From assembly GCA_003439945.1 (NCBI GenBank), contig QVRM01004827.1, forward strand, positions 23,501-87,500: DNA of 64,000 nt, given 5' to 3'. Below are positions 11,461-23,180 of this stretch, one piece after another. A program made the position numbers and the translations under genes. The DNA comes from Dermanyssus gallinae. Taxonomy: Eukaryota; Arthropoda; Arachnida; Mesostigmata; Dermanyssidae. A model generated the notes under the pieces. The model saw only the letters and a list, made by a program, of their open reading frames with translations. It did no database searches and was not told the origin of the DNA. Each line of letters begins with the position of its first letter. The first letter of the stretch is position 1.

Positions 11461-11815
11461 ACAATAATAATAATAATAATAACGGCGCCAGAAGCAGTTT
11501 GATTTGTCGTTGTTGTTGTTTAAATGCAGTACATCTATGCAAGCAGTTGTAGCGAACCGAGTAGTCGTTGTGGTTGTGGCCGTTGTTGTTCCAGTTATCG
11601 TACCAGTAATGATGATTCAAGTAGTATCTGTGGAAATAGAGTTGGAACGAGTTGTTGTTGTTGCCGTTGTTGTTATGGACACTAAAGTATCTGTGATTGC
11701 TAATATTGTTTTTGAGTTTTTTTTTGTGCTGTTTCTTGATGCACTAATGGCAGTAGCTGCTGTAGTTGATGTTGTTGTTATTGTTGTTGTTATCGACGCT
11801 TTTGTTGTTAGCTAA
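11460..11815. repeat. ATA/GTT/GTA-rich low-complexity tract
   Basis: A short (ATA)n near 11460-11482 is followed by GTT/GTA triplets. A Val-rich frame of 103 codons runs through it and is explained by the repeat. Confidence 0.75.
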
Positions 11816-11819
11816 GTTT

Positions 11820-12282
11820 CCGGCGTTAATATTATTAACTTGTTTTCGATTTTTGACTTTGACTATCCAAGAGAGGCGAAAGAGAACTGCTGCTCGTCTT
11901 ATGCGTATATTCGCATGGGTGCTTGCGGTGATGCAACCAACGCATCACTGCGAAGAAACAACGATCTAACGGCAGGATGGGGCTTGCGGACTCACGTTGA
12001 AAGCTTGACCTATGGCTTGTTCAACAATCGCCCGTTACTGTAAGGAGGGAACGGGGCAGGCTGGTTGACGGGGGTTAACACTTGACCCATACCCCATCAG
12101 GGGAGGATGGATGGGGTCGTACCACCAACTGAATGGCGACAGTTTCGATCTATGTACTGGTCTACTATCGGTCGCTGCCACACTTCCGTGGTGATCAAGA
12201 GACCGTTGTAGACCGACTACGTTACTGCTAATGAACGTTGCTTACTTTTTACGTTATGAATATATATCCCTACGTGCGGTGT

Positions 12283-12319
<37 letters not shown>

Positions 12320-13340
12320 TGCGTGGGTGTTCTTGTTTTTCTGTTTCTCTCTCTGCCTGTCTAGACAGATTAAAATTTTCTTTTCTTACCGCTCAGTGCC
12401 TTACCGCCGCAAATATCGGCATTATCCATCTTAGCTGCTTGGAAAATCAACCTACAGGGGCAGATATAGCTGTGCTTTATTAACGCGTTTAGTGACGTAG
12501 TGCATGATATGTTCTACAGAAACTTGATGTATTTGTTCTGTGGTACGTGGAATGCCTGGATATTGATTATGCACGCAAAACTGTATATATGCTTCTACAC
12601 ATGCAAAACACCATTCTCCATGGGACGCTTAGAATTGTTCTCAAATTGAATTTGATAGCTCCCATTTCGTTTGGATGGCCTGCTTACTGTCGCTGCGTTG
12701 TGTTTCTAGATATGGTTTTGTAATTACAATTCGCACGATATTTCTATAAAAGCCAGTTGATGTTAAAGTCTATTTTTGTTTAGCTACAGGTTTCTGCTAC
12801 TAGCAAACTATGCTATATTTATATTTTCATTTACGGTCAATATTATATTATGGTTTATTAACACCCAGGTTGGGTAAATTTTAAATAAGTACATCAGTCT
12901 CAATCACTGTTTTTTCTGCGTCACCGGATCTACCCTCATCTTGCGAGTTCAGCTATTGATTGCACTGCTGGACATGCTGCGGCGTGGTATCATTTACGGT
13001 CAATGAGGACACGTGAAAGAAACGAATTATCTAGCCGGGAGTGATTGCCGAACGCAGATCGAATAGGAAATATGAGAAACAGGGCACACGCCCAGGAAAT
13101 AACAACATGCGTTCAGAGGTACTATACCTAGATATGGAACGGGATAGAGCTACAGCAATTTCAAAATTCAGCGACATATGGGCAAATGAGGAAGACTACT
13201 CGTAGCGATTGAAAGTACGTAACAGTATGTAACCCCCTTTATAAATAAAGTCAAAGACATACAAACCTCTGGCGCAGCTAATATAAACCATATGATGCAT
13301 AGGACACAAGTAAAAATTATATCGTCGTTTCCCTTAAAAT
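11820..13340. other. Non-coding, no gene seen
   Basis: Contains one (AT)n run at 12286-12315. Frames are short and AT-rich, and no transposon motif was recognised. Confidence 0.5.
12286..12315. repeat. (AT)n microsatellite
   Basis: AT run of about 30 bases. Confidence 0.95.
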
Positions 13341-13342
13341 GT

Positions 13343-13363
13343 GTATATATATATATATATATA
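13343..13363. repeat. (AT)n microsatellite
   Basis: Short AT run of about 21 bases. Confidence 0.93.
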
Positions 13364-13887
13364 CAGCAAGATTGACATCTTCCAAAAGTCCATCTTTCTG
13401 GCCATTTACTGTATGCGCCAGCAAATACGGCAGTGGTGGGACAGCAGCGAGCGTCGAAAATACAGCATAGGGGACATTCAGGGGTAGCTAGCATTTGTTT
13501 CTCGATGTGTCGTTAAATGACGTCCGTGTTCTGGCCTCATAGTCGCTATCTGACCGTTATGACAGGTCAGTGGAGCTCAATTGTTTGTTTATTTCGCCGC
13601 TCCATAATTTGCGTTTTAACGGTACCCCGGTTAAGCAGAACTGGTCACCGACAACAAAACGAGGGCACTGTGAATGTATCAGTAATAACAGTGATGCTAA
13701 TAATAATAATAGTAACAGTAGTTATCATAATGGCGTAAGTTTATAGCAGTAATAGCCTTTCCTTTTGGCAAGTGTTCTACTTCTACTAAGCTGGGAATAC
13801 ACAATTTGTCGAATGTCGTCGTTTAGTTCAGGAGCCGTTGCGCCTCAGTGTGTATTGTGTTCTAGTATTTAAGAGACAGTGACACGC

Positions 13888-13892
13888 ATATA

Positions 13893-13942
<50 letters not shown>

Positions 13943-13943
13943 C

Positions 13944-14007
<64 letters not shown>

Positions 14008-14068
14008 GTATATATATATACGTATATATATATATATATATATATATACGTCTATATATACACGTATG
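13888..14068. repeat. (AT)n compound microsatellite, about 180 bases
   Basis: Long alternating AT broken by isolated C or G (acat, tacgta). It could extrude as a cruciform. Confidence 0.97.
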
Positions 14069-14996
14069 TGTCGGAGGGCCACAGTGGGAAAATGGCAATG
14101 GAGCCCATGAGAACATTGTGCAATGGTTGCTGCTACAGCAGCAGCAGCACTGGCCTACAAATTGCTTTACACGAATCAGCGGCGATCTTTCTTACCGGGT
14201 TGCAAACGATCCTTCCTTCGCGATTTACCTTTGGCAATACAAAGCCAGTCTACCTCCTTCTTCCATTCGGCTAAATGCTGCGGCCTATTTCATGATTGTG
14301 GCCTTACCAGGGCCGCGAACGTAAGCAATTGGTGAACTCCGTTGGTGGGTTGCTGTCGAAGTGCGGTGGGGCGTTAGACTTCGAGCGGCGCCTTCTAACC
14401 GCAGTAATGGCTATAGTGTCGTGCTGAAGGCGGCATCACTTTGGAAGCGGACGTGCTTGCTCATATCACCACCTATCGACGACGCCATTTAGACAAAAGA
14501 GAGCAGAACGTTTTAAAGCAGAGTGGTACGCACCACCTATCGAGCTCACCGAGCGGCAGTGACAACCGTGAATACAGTTGCCTGTCGTAGTTTCTGACGC
14601 AGGTATCCAAGGGGGAGGGGAGATACATGGCACTCTCTAGTGCTGCGTATGACAATTAGCCCCTTATACTACTACTACTACTATTTTAGTCCCCTACTAT
14701 TTTAGTTAATAGTATTATAATCGTAGTAATTATTGATAACATTTAAAGTTAGAATAGATAGGTTTAAATACTGCGTTAGTTGTGGACGCGGTGTGCGGCT
14801 CCGGCAAAAATACGGCGTTAGGCTTGATTGTATTTTCATTGTTATTTTATTACCGTTTCGCTTCTGTTACTGCACACAGTAGGTTCGGTAAAATGGACTG
14901 TTGCGTTTACTATTTATAGCTAGCCCTAGGCAACGTTAAACAACTATAATCAAACAACAATAACTAAGTCCATTAAGATAGTAGACGCGGATTTAC

Positions 14997-15002
<6 letters not shown>
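14069..15002. other. Non-coding, no gene seen
   Basis: GC content is higher at 14080-14640, with overlapping short frames but no splice sites or motifs I trust. AT-rich afterwards. Confidence 0.4.

Positions 15003-15047
<45 letters not shown>
15003..15047. repeat. (AT)n microsatellite
   Basis: AT run of about 45 bases. Confidence 0.97.
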
Positions 15048-15050
<3 letters not shown>

Positions 15051-15788
15051 CTCTACTAAAGTGTGCAGTCCGAGGAACTGGAGCAAATAAATGGTTTATG
15101 GGGGTCTGGCTCGACGGCCCTCTTTGGGGCGGGCAGCTTCCGAACAAAGCGAACAATCATTGCCAATAATCAAAGTTGACTGCAACCAAGCCGATTCACG
15201 ATTCACTGGATTCCCGCTTACCGGGCTGTAAACGGTGGTCGCCGTAGGTCGGAGCAGATTGCTTGATAAATGAAGCCATGACGACACGGGTATTAGTTGT
15301 TCCCGTATTTACACTCATTTTTGACGCAGCCAAGAGTTTGCCAATGCCGAACTATCGCCTAATAATATATGTATGTGTTAACCAGCGACGAAGCGAACAA
15401 GCAACGCTATTAAGACTGCTCGCTTAACTGAACTGGTGGAGCAAGGCGGAGTTAATATCGTTTAGACGAGATGATATGCCGTTTGCGATCTCAAATCGAT
15501 TCGTTTTTTTTCTGTTCGGTTACAGTTACAGTAACCGTTCTTTTTCGCAAGCTTAAGTTTCACCTACGTCAGTAATTTAATTTAATTTTCTATCGACCCC
15601 GCGCCCCCTTGGACCTCCCCTTGGAGGAAACAACCCCATAAATACCACTTAAATATAGCTTAGGAAGACGTTGAACGACGCAAGTCGATCAGGACGGCAG
15701 AGTACCAACGACGACTGTAATTCGGCTGGTGTTTTGCTCTTTTGTTTGCTTGTGCACCAGGATTTGTGACCCAGTGGACCAGGACGAC
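15048..15788. other. Non-coding, no gene seen
   Basis: No coding frame or repeat recognised. Confidence 0.45.
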
Positions 15789-15789
15789 G

Positions 15790-15860
<71 letters not shown>
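15790..15860. repeat. (ATT)n microsatellite, 71 bases
   Basis: A perfect ATT array. It lies directly beyond the 3' end of the minus-strand retroelement fragment at 15932-16310 and reads (TAA)n on that strand. That is the kind of tail carried by some non-LTR retrotransposons, such as the I element. Confidence 0.95.
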
Positions 15861-15931
15861 GTGTTAGGACAATATAATTGTGAGGTGTGAATGTATATCC
15901 TCGTTATTTCTTGGTTACCATCTAGCTATTC

Positions 15932-16310
15932 TCAGCCCATCGCACCTAATATCGACGCGGCATTTCCTCTGCAAACTGCCAGTGAAAGCAGCTGCCTCAG
16001 AAATTCGCCTTCGCGTATATCCCCGGTGTTTGCTCGTATTCGATCACCTAAGTCTTTTATAAATTTCCTTGTACTTTTGCTGACCGGGCCCAATGTTTCC
16101 ATTGCAATCGGCACGAAATTGTATCTCTAACTCTGTGTATTTACGCCGCTTTTCTTTTTCTGCGTGTTTGGCATAAATACGGCGGTGCGGCCGTGCAGGA
16201 TACTGTCGCATCCCAAACCAGGCATTTGCCCTTTTCCCACGGCGGAATGGTCACTCCGTCGGGCCTTTTATCGTCATGAAGTCCTAGTCTGGGTTCCAGC
16301 ATGCTAGGAA
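15932..16310 (-). pseudogene. Retroelement ORF C-terminal fragment, copy 1
   Basis: Reading the minus strand from about 16310: LEPRLGLHDDKRPDGVTIPP, then WEKGKCLVWDATVSCTAAPP. After frame changes it continues VPIAMETLGPVSKSTRKFIK, DLGDRIRANTGDIREGEF and SLAVCRGNAASILGAM. I know this RPDG / W.K....VWDAT / ETLGP / RGNA.SI series from the C-terminal region of reverse-transcriptase-bearing retroelement ORFs in animal genomes. At least one frameshift and one stop interrupt it near 16130-16150. ATT repeats flank the fragment on both sides (15790-15860 and about 16312-16331). Confidence 0.7.
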
Positions 16311-16311
16311 T

Positions 16312-16331
16312 TTATTATTATTATTATTATT
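16312..16331. repeat. (TTA)n microsatellite
   Basis: About six TTA units on the upstream side of the minus-strand retroelement fragment. Confidence 0.9.
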
Positions 16332-16849
16332 TTGAGTGTGCTGCACATTGACTTACAACTAACTGGCTTTCCTACTTTTCCGCATTGGGTACCACCAGCA
16401 CTAGCACGTGTCGATTCATGCTGCATTTTAATCGTTAACCCACCACCGGCCGACTCATCCGGGGGCTATGGTGGCTCGAAAGCAAAGTGGGCGGCGAATA
16501 CGCTTGTTATGGCTGATTTGTTTCCTTTTTTGTTCGAACGACCACTCCGCACATTATCGTATCGAGGAGCTAGTTTGTCGTCTGTCGATAGGCGTCTAGA
16601 TCGAATGAAGCATTGCAATATTTTCATCACCGATACCGTTATCGGCTTTGCCTTCGTGGTAGCCAATTCCACCTGACGTGTTTCGAAGCCCGAAACCTCT
16701 CCTTTCTACCTAGCGCGCTGCCTGCTACCATACTTTCGCATTACCAGTTTTGTCGTCGTGAGTGCATTGCCGCTCTGGTGATAACCAGCCGATATGCGCG
16801 CCACGAATGTATCATGATTTTTCTAGTTGGCCGACGACACTTTGTGATC

Positions 16850-16853
<4 letters not shown>

Positions 16854-16893
<40 letters not shown>
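16854..16893. repeat. (AT)n microsatellite
   Basis: AT run of about 40 bases. Confidence 0.96.
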
Positions 16894-16898
<5 letters not shown>

Positions 16899-17245
16899 TG
16901 TGCAGCTCCGTGGCGAATTCAACATGAGCGTTCGAAGTTCTGTTGTGTCTAAAGCATCATGGTCGTCCGTTCAATTGGCCGGAATTCAGCCAGCGTCGAG
17001 TCGTTTCGTGGCTGAGATATGACGTGTGCGGTGGAGCGTTGATTTCCAGCCTGGCCCACTTCGACTTCTGCTGCTGATGATGATATAGCCTAGAAGGGTA
17101 ATTGAGGGGGACAGTTCTTTTGAGGCGAGCCGAATGCTTCACGATCTGATTGATTTGTGTTGACTGCACATGCGAGTTCTTCCATTTAGATGTTTAGCAC
17201 TACTTGATAAGTATAGTTTGGTGAGTTGCAGTAAACTCGGGGCGC

Positions 17246-17248
<3 letters not shown>

Positions 17249-17276
<28 letters not shown>
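17249..17276. repeat. (AT)n then (GT)n microsatellite
   Basis: AT run of about 28 bases followed by a few GT units. Confidence 0.95.
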
Positions 17277-17286
<10 letters not shown>

Positions 17287-17446
17287 AAAGCGTTTGGTAA
17301 TAATCATACAAGTGATGAGCTAAACATATACTAAAAACACATTGGATGTAGTTTCCTTGGAGCTCTGCACGATAAGTCTGGTGTTCCAGATTGTATTCCA
17401 TTGACAAATAAGAAATCCCGAGGCGAGAAAAGTATGGATGATCCTG

Positions 17447-17472
17447 TATATATATATATATATATATATATA
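17447..17472. repeat. (AT)n microsatellite
   Basis: AT run of about 26 bases abutting the mariner-like relic at 17480. Confidence 0.95.
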
Positions 17473-17479
17473 GTCGTGA

Positions 17480-17770
17480 TCATTACTGAAAAGTGTTCAA
17501 TAAGGCTTCTTTAAAAAAAAGTCAAATTTCACAAAACAACTTTTTTGAATACAGAATACAACTACATCGAAGCACATGTCCAGAACGGGTTATTTTTGGT
17601 GTTTTCTAGCTCCACCTGGACGATTTTAAGCACCAAATCGAAACGCCTTTGTCTCAATTTTGTTAAATATATTTTCGGAAAAAAGTAGATCGCACGGTGC
17701 GAAGTCGGGTGAATAAGCTGGGTGCTTGATTTCAGTTCGACCATCGACCAGCAGGATTTCACTCTCGGGG
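17480..17770 (-). mobile_element. Mariner-like transposase C-terminal relic
   Basis: Reading the minus strand from about 17765: ESEILLVDGRTEIKHPAYSP followed by DFAPCDLLFSENIF. HPAYSPDFAPCD matches the third catalytic aspartate block of mariner transposases (usual form PPYSPDLAPCD). Downstream the frame is broken by stops, and the edge (tgttcaataag) sits next to (AT)n. The N-terminal half is not recognisable. Confidence 0.5.
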
Positions 17771-18257
17771 AAGAAGATGTTAACCATCACCGTACCAACC
17801 GACTGTTGTGGGTGCGCTTCACTTTTGTGGATGAAGGCTCAAAGTTTCCTTTAGCGATTAGTATGTTATGCTTACGTTTACGTCCGTCACATTTTTCACA
17901 CGGGCGACAGTTTCATCGGACGTTGCTGTTTAGAAATGTTTTGTATCATCCATGCGCACTCCCCATGGATAGTTCCTCATCTCAAATAGTCGATCGAAGC
18001 TCTTCGAAACACACTTTTGGACACTCTTAATTCTCGCTGGATGTTGTTCAAATAAACAGTACGCAGCCCGATGCCGGGGCGCGGTTGTTGCGGCACTGAC
18101 ATGCTTGTTCTCGCTGTTTTCTCACACCATTGCCTGTAAAAAAAAACTCAACTCGAACGTTACACTCAAACATCAACAAAGATACTATCCGCCAGGGGAT
18201 TCAATATGTAACTACCTCTCTGCTATGGGAAATTTCAAAAGCTTTTCTAGGGCTTCT
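17771..18257. other. Non-coding, no gene seen
   Basis: May hold further decayed transposon sequence upstream of the relic at 17480; no motif recognised. Confidence 0.4.
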
Positions 18258-18258
18258 C

Positions 18259-18264
18259 TATATA

Positions 18265-18336
<72 letters not shown>
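18259..18336. repeat. (AT)n microsatellite
   Basis: AT run of about 78 bases with one TTT break. Confidence 0.97.
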
Positions 18337-18338
<2 letters not shown>

Positions 18339-18771
18339 AGCTCGTGTCGAAGAGCAATGCACTTTTGCTGTTAAGCAATTTGATGTTATTATTCTTATTG
18401 GCGTTTAACTGTGACACAGCAGCAGCGGCAGAAAGGTAGCAGATGGCGAAGTCCTCATGTTTACTGTAGTCGGCACAGTCACCGGTAAAACCATTCGGCA
18501 TCCATGCTTCTTACAGTTGCGCTGTTGAATGTTGATTCACATTCTATTATTGTACACATATATGCATGCATGCATCCATATGTCCGCAACGGCTATCGTG
18601 TGTCGAGTCATTATAGAACACGCATACGTTAAAAGATGAATTGCTGCCCGGACCGCAGCCTAATATCCGCTCCTGCCGCTCCTTCCGGAGGAGGAGGCGG
18701 CGGCTCAGACCACCATTAGCCACCGTGTCAAGTTGGAAAATTCGCAACGTAGAATAGTCAAAGCCATAAGG

Positions 18772-18945
18772 ACAGCAACAACAGCAACAGCAGCAGCAGC
18801 AGCAATAACAACAACGGGAATGGCCATAACTCAAAAGGAGGGAAACCTGCTGCTTAAGTGGAGGCGACAGCCATTGACGAAGAAAAGCCGGCGGCAAAAC
18901 ATAAGTACAACAGCAATAACAACAACAACAACAACAACAACAACA
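18772..18945. repeat. CAA/CAG-rich tract
   Basis: Two blocks of CAA/CAG triplets around unrelated sequence. The plus-strand frames are Thr/Ala/Asn/Gln-rich artefacts. Confidence 0.85.
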
Positions 18946-19194
18946 TGAGTGATTGCAGCATTTGTGGTTTGTTTTTTGGAACTTTCGGTGAGTTCCAAGA
19001 CGGGAACGAAGCCGATGGCCAAGGCGAAGACGTCGAGCGGCATCAGCGTGTGGTGCATGCATAATAAATACATAAATGAGCGCAAAACTAAGTTTACGCC
19101 GTTACGTCGACAAGCGACGATAACTGGACTGTCTGCGCTCGCTGTTCGGGTTGTTTGAAGAACGCTATGGCGTCTGCGGTAAGGACTCAAATGA

Positions 19195-19560
19195 CCGCAA
19201 CAACAACAACACCAACAACAATAAGTACAACAACGGCAGCAACAACAACCCCATAGAGCAGCACCAGCAACAAAACAGCAGCAACAACAACAACAACAAC
19301 GACAAAAACTACATAGAATAGCAGCATCAATAACAACAAAATGACAACAGCAACAACAACACCATAAAGGAGCACCAGCAACGAAACAACAACAACAACA
19401 TAGAACAGCAGCAGCAGCAATAACAATAAAAGGACGACAGCAACAACAACAACACCGTAGAGCAGTACCAGTAATGACAACAATAACAACAACAACACAT
19501 CGACAGCAGCAACAACAGGACAACAACAACAAAAACAGTAGAGCAATAACAACATTCCGC
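19195..19560. repeat. CAA/CAG/ACC trinucleotide array, about 365 bases
   Basis: Imperfect CAA, CAG and ACC units with recurrent agcagcaccagcaacaaa-like phrases. Long Cys/Leu/Val frames on the minus strand (up to 233 codons) come from the repeat. Confidence 0.9.
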
Positions 19561-20132
19561 GACGAAACAGCTCAGTAGCTAACCGTGGTATGTAGTCGTC
19601 TCATGGTTGACTCGTCGTTCGTCTTCCGCTGAGCGGGCATAGTTGCATCGCGCGCTCTCCCTCTCTCTCTCTCTCTCTCGCTCTTAGTAGTTGGGTAGTT
19701 AGCGCTTCACACCAACGTTGTACTATGCTGCGTTTGTTTATTGATTGTGCTGCAGCAGCTCCTGCTATTGCTGCTGCGGCCGATACTGTGCAGAATGCTC
19801 CTTCTCGGGTTGTCTCGACCGTCCCGATCGCCTTTGTCAACGACTGTGTCAAAGGCGACTGCAGTCCCGTTCGATGCCAGCGGACAGTGACAGCCAGGTT
19901 GAATATGCGAGCAGTAGGTAAAAGACAACGACGACAACGACGACGTTGTTTACTACGATCAGCATTACAACTAAGTCGATGACTATTAAACAATAGTCAA
20001 CGACACAGTAGCTGCAACTGCTTTACGTGCTGATTGGGTCATCATCAGTCCTATGCCGCTCTCTGAGACACCGACTTTGAGCAAGTACTTTAGAGAGCAC
20101 CACCGGGTTATGCACCGCACCCCCATCACTGA
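19561..20132. other. Ambiguous GC-rich stretch
   Basis: A (TC)n run lies at about 19660-19683. Overlapping frames on both strands at 19700-19980 include one on the plus strand with AFVNDCVKGDCSPVRCQRTV and a gtaaaa donor-like site near 19918. The opposite strand is equally open, so no exon is called. Confidence 0.3.
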
Positions 20133-20169
20133 GCACTGAACCCCAGCAGGTATTGCTGGAGTTCAGTGC
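20133..20169. other. Inverted repeat hairpin
   Basis: Left arm gcactgaaccccagca (20133-20148), loop ggtat, right arm tgctggagttcagtgc (20154-20169). Fifteen of 16 positions pair. Confidence 0.85.
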
Positions 20170-20199
20170 CGGTGGCTGGGTAGCTAATAAAAGTGAATT

Positions 20200-20240
20200 T
20201 ATATATATATATATATATATATAGAGCGAGAGAGAGAGAG
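20200..20240. repeat. (AT)n then (GA)n microsatellite
   Basis: AT run of about 22 bases followed by about eight GA units. Confidence 0.95.
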
Positions 20241-21640
20241 ACTCTTCTTGCATATACAGATACAATTCTTCTAATCATTATAACTTATTAGTCTTGCAGC
20301 AAATTTGAAGAAATTTGGCGTATTGAGTAGCATTTTATGTTAGGAAAATTCGCATCGAAAGTATTCGAAATGTATTATACACTAGTGTATATTGAAAAAT
20401 ATACGTGCCGCGAGTCACTATGTCCATTTTGTTCTTGGTTATATATTTTCATAATATTACATTTTAATGGCGGATCTTACCCGCTAGGCCGTGTTGTAGA
20501 GGAAGACAGAAGTACATATTTGACGGTGCTACCGAACAGTGGCTAATGGCACAGTCAATTTTTGGATACTGGTGCCATTTATATCTATCCACGTAGCTCG
20601 TAGCAACGAGGTGTAAACAGTTCAGTTTGTTCCGTTCGCTGTTGTTTGATCGAACCGTGATAGTGTCGTGCTGTTGGTATCTCTACTATCGGCGTTCGAT
20701 ACAGTTAATTCGGCTCCGTAATTATTGATTGTTTTCAAAGTCTCAATCTTTCACTTTTCTGGCCAAGTTGTGTAGCCTGCTTATAGTGTTAGGCTAAAGC
20801 TGCCCCGCTTTTCTGCGGGATAACTTGTATGTGGTTACTACTCGGCTGGATAATATTTTGAAACCGTATAAGGCTTGTATTAGGCAAGTACAACAATATT
20901 CGCAGTATCGATCGTGAACGTATCAGTGACTGCAAATGTTATTAAATTTATTAAAAGTGTACAGCAAAAAGCAGATTATTATTCGACATTGAAACGTAAT
21001 TTAAGAGCAGTATAGGAGGATCAAATGTGTTGTCAGCTCGCATTCTGCATTAAACTTAGGAAGTTAACCTTTAGTGCAGACGCAGCTAAAATAATTTTTG
21101 ATGATATGGTCTGATAACACAATGTCCGCGATTAAGCCACAATAAAGTGGATGTTCAGTGTGTTCCCAGTATAAATCATTCTTAATTCAAAGGCACATAG
21201 CTTACGTGCGTAAGGCGGCCGATGTGCCGAAGGACAATCCATTGGCCTTCACCGCTTACAGCCGTACAACCTGGTATTGCTGCACTGCATAGGCTTCTTT
21301 GCTATTTCTCCTATCTTAGTTGACTGCGAAAATTACCTGCACTTTTTGACCGATAATTGTGTTCCGCCTACGTTCTCGTAGAGAGCTTACGTTTCTACCA
21401 CAGAGCTCGAACAATCTAAGAATTAAGCACAGCAGTTTTAGACGAGGACTAAAATTCAAGTGCGCATTTGATTCGTTTGTGTAACCCAGGGACGCATAGA
21501 ACTCATCGGCGCTCCCCGAGGAAGGCGGCAGTATTTTGTTGAGCATTCCCAGTGTTAACCTTTTAGAAATACTACAGCAAAGTGTTGCTCATTTTGTCTT
21601 TTTTTGCTAATAGTTCTTTAGTATTTTCAAGCAATAGCAA
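20241..21640. other. Non-coding, no gene seen
   Basis: AT-rich sequence. Short frames such as the minus-strand one at 21316-21546 have no recognised motif. Confidence 0.45.
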
Positions 21641-21647
21641 GGCACAA

Positions 21648-21800
21648 GCGCTTTGCGACTGGAGGAGAGACATAGATGCACTGGTTCGATCCCCACCGTT
21701 CCACATTTGTATTTATGGAGTTTGTCTTACGAAGCAATGCGAAAGCAAATCCGTGGACGTTAAATGTTGGCTGAGAGTCAGCCCGAAAAAAAGTTTTAAG
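21648..21800 (+). repeat. SINE-A copy 2, 5'-truncated
   Basis: Begins within the tRNA-like head (gcgctttgcgactggagg). B box GGTTCGATCCC lies at 21683-21693, followed by the family body (ccacatttgtatttatgg, gaagcaatgcgaaa, gtggacgttaaa) and the stem-loop GGCTGAGAGTCAGCC at 21769-21783. The A-box portion is missing and I see no clear target-site duplication. Confidence 0.82.
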
Positions 21801-22184
21801 TGCCCCTTCGATCCTGCTATTGCATGTCGGGCCCCAAAATGTGCAAAACATGTAGATGCAGAAGTGGTCAAAACTTTCGCACATACGCCAGGGTTATGTA
21901 TTTATTTTCTAATACCATTTACGTAATTCTCCAATTCTGGAAAATATTGCTTTGAAGCGAGGTATGAGTCGTGTCTGGATCGAACCCATGACTACTATGC
22001 TATTATAATTTTAACCTATATCTGTAAAAATTTAGGAAGGTTGTTCCGAAACTTTGTGTCGTGCCGAAAATAAATCCGAGATTTCTGGTCGTCAGGCATC
22101 TTTCCCGACACATAGTCGACTTTTCCAATACATGAGGTATAAAAGCTATTCCTGCGAAGGTCTTGCCCATAGAGGCCATGCTGG

Positions 22185-22223
<39 letters not shown>

Positions 22224-22244
22224 ACTTTAACTATATATACTGTA

Positions 22245-22279
<35 letters not shown>

Positions 22280-22850
22280 GGTGTTGTGTGTATGAAGAGA
22301 GGCGTCGATATCTGCTGAAGTTTGGCTCCCACGTTAATTGAATCACGCAATAGAGCACGATTTTCGTTCGGATACTTTGCTTGACAGCAGGTAGAAATTA
22401 CAATTATCATCGTTATTTTGATTATCAGCATCATTATTATGTTGATTATTATTAACGCTATGATCATATGACTATAATGCACCAATCGTAGTTTTCTTTC
22501 TACCGTCGCCCCTCGCCGTTTCCTGTTTTGTCTCGTTGACTAGTTTGCTGCTCCCTTTTCTCGTTTTCTCCTCATTCGCCCTCGTTTGCTTTGAGTCATG
22601 TGAACGAACGATGGCGATGATGATGTTGATGTTAGTGTTGAAGGCGATGGTTTTCTTTATGATGGTAACAATGATAATAGACGTTGTCATACCGCGAATA
22701 ATAGTTAAGGCAACAACAACAACAATAACGAATGAATGAATAGATCACTGAATGAAAAGTTACCTGCCTGCCTGCTCACCTTACCGCTGACAGGCGCTAT
22801 TGTATTAGTTGAGGGGTGGTTTTTGGTGATGGTGGTCAACGTCAGTCATC
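21801..22850. other. Non-coding with dinucleotide repeats
   Basis: Contains (CA)n and (TA)n at about 22190-22222 and (AT)n at 22249-22276. No coding exon supported. Confidence 0.5.
22190..22276. repeat. (CA)n and (TA)n compound microsatellite
   Basis: A CA run of about nine units is followed by TA runs separated by short AT-rich sequence. Confidence 0.93.
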
Positions 22851-22854
22851 GCCT

Positions 22855-23180
22855 GCTGCTGCCGTTGTTGTTGCTCATGTTGTTGTTGTTGTTGTTGTTG
22901 CTGCTGTTGTTGCTCATGTTGTTGTTGCTCAAGTTGTTGTTGCTCATGTGGTTGTTGTTGCTCATGTTGTTGTTGTTGCTCGTGTTGTTGTTGTTCATGT
23001 TGTTGTTGCTTATGCTGTTGTTGCTCATGTTGTTGTTGTTGCTCATGTTGTTGTTGTTGCTTATGTTGTTATTGTTGCTCATGTTGTTGTTGTTGCTTAT
23101 GTTGTTGTTGTTGCTTATGTTGTTGTTGTTGTTCATGCTAGTGTTGCTCACGTTGCTGTTGTTGTTCACGTGGTGGTTGT
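22855..23180. repeat. GTT minisatellite with GCTCATG punctuation
   Basis: About 325 bases of ttgttgttgttgctcatg-like units of 12-18 bases. Three frames stay open (Leu/Met, Val/Ala/His, and Asn/Met/Ser on the minus strand), as expected from the unit. The Gln/His frame on the minus strand is broken by TAG and TAA, so I do not support a polyglutamine protein here. Confidence 0.9.

Larger units (their letters stand above)
16335..17446. other. Non-coding with AT arrays
   Basis: Frames at 16332-16676 and elsewhere lack motifs and splice context. (AT)n runs lie at 16854-16893 and 17249-17276. Confidence 0.45.

Noticed and set aside
13828..14324. Many YIYI frames across AT arrays here and elsewhere
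   Set aside because: Alternating AT translates as Tyr-Ile in both strands; no coding meaning.
14150..15280. Similar phrases cttaccgggttgcaaacg and cttaccgggctgtaaacg
   Set aside because: Similarity is confined to about 20 bases; not enough for a repeat family.
18831..19555. Long Cys/Leu/Val minus-strand frames (122-233 codons)
   Set aside because: They coincide exactly with CAA/CAG arrays and are explained by stop-free triplets.
19725..19982. 85-codon plus-strand frame with a gtaaaa donor-like site
   Set aside because: The reverse strand is equally open and composition does not separate them.
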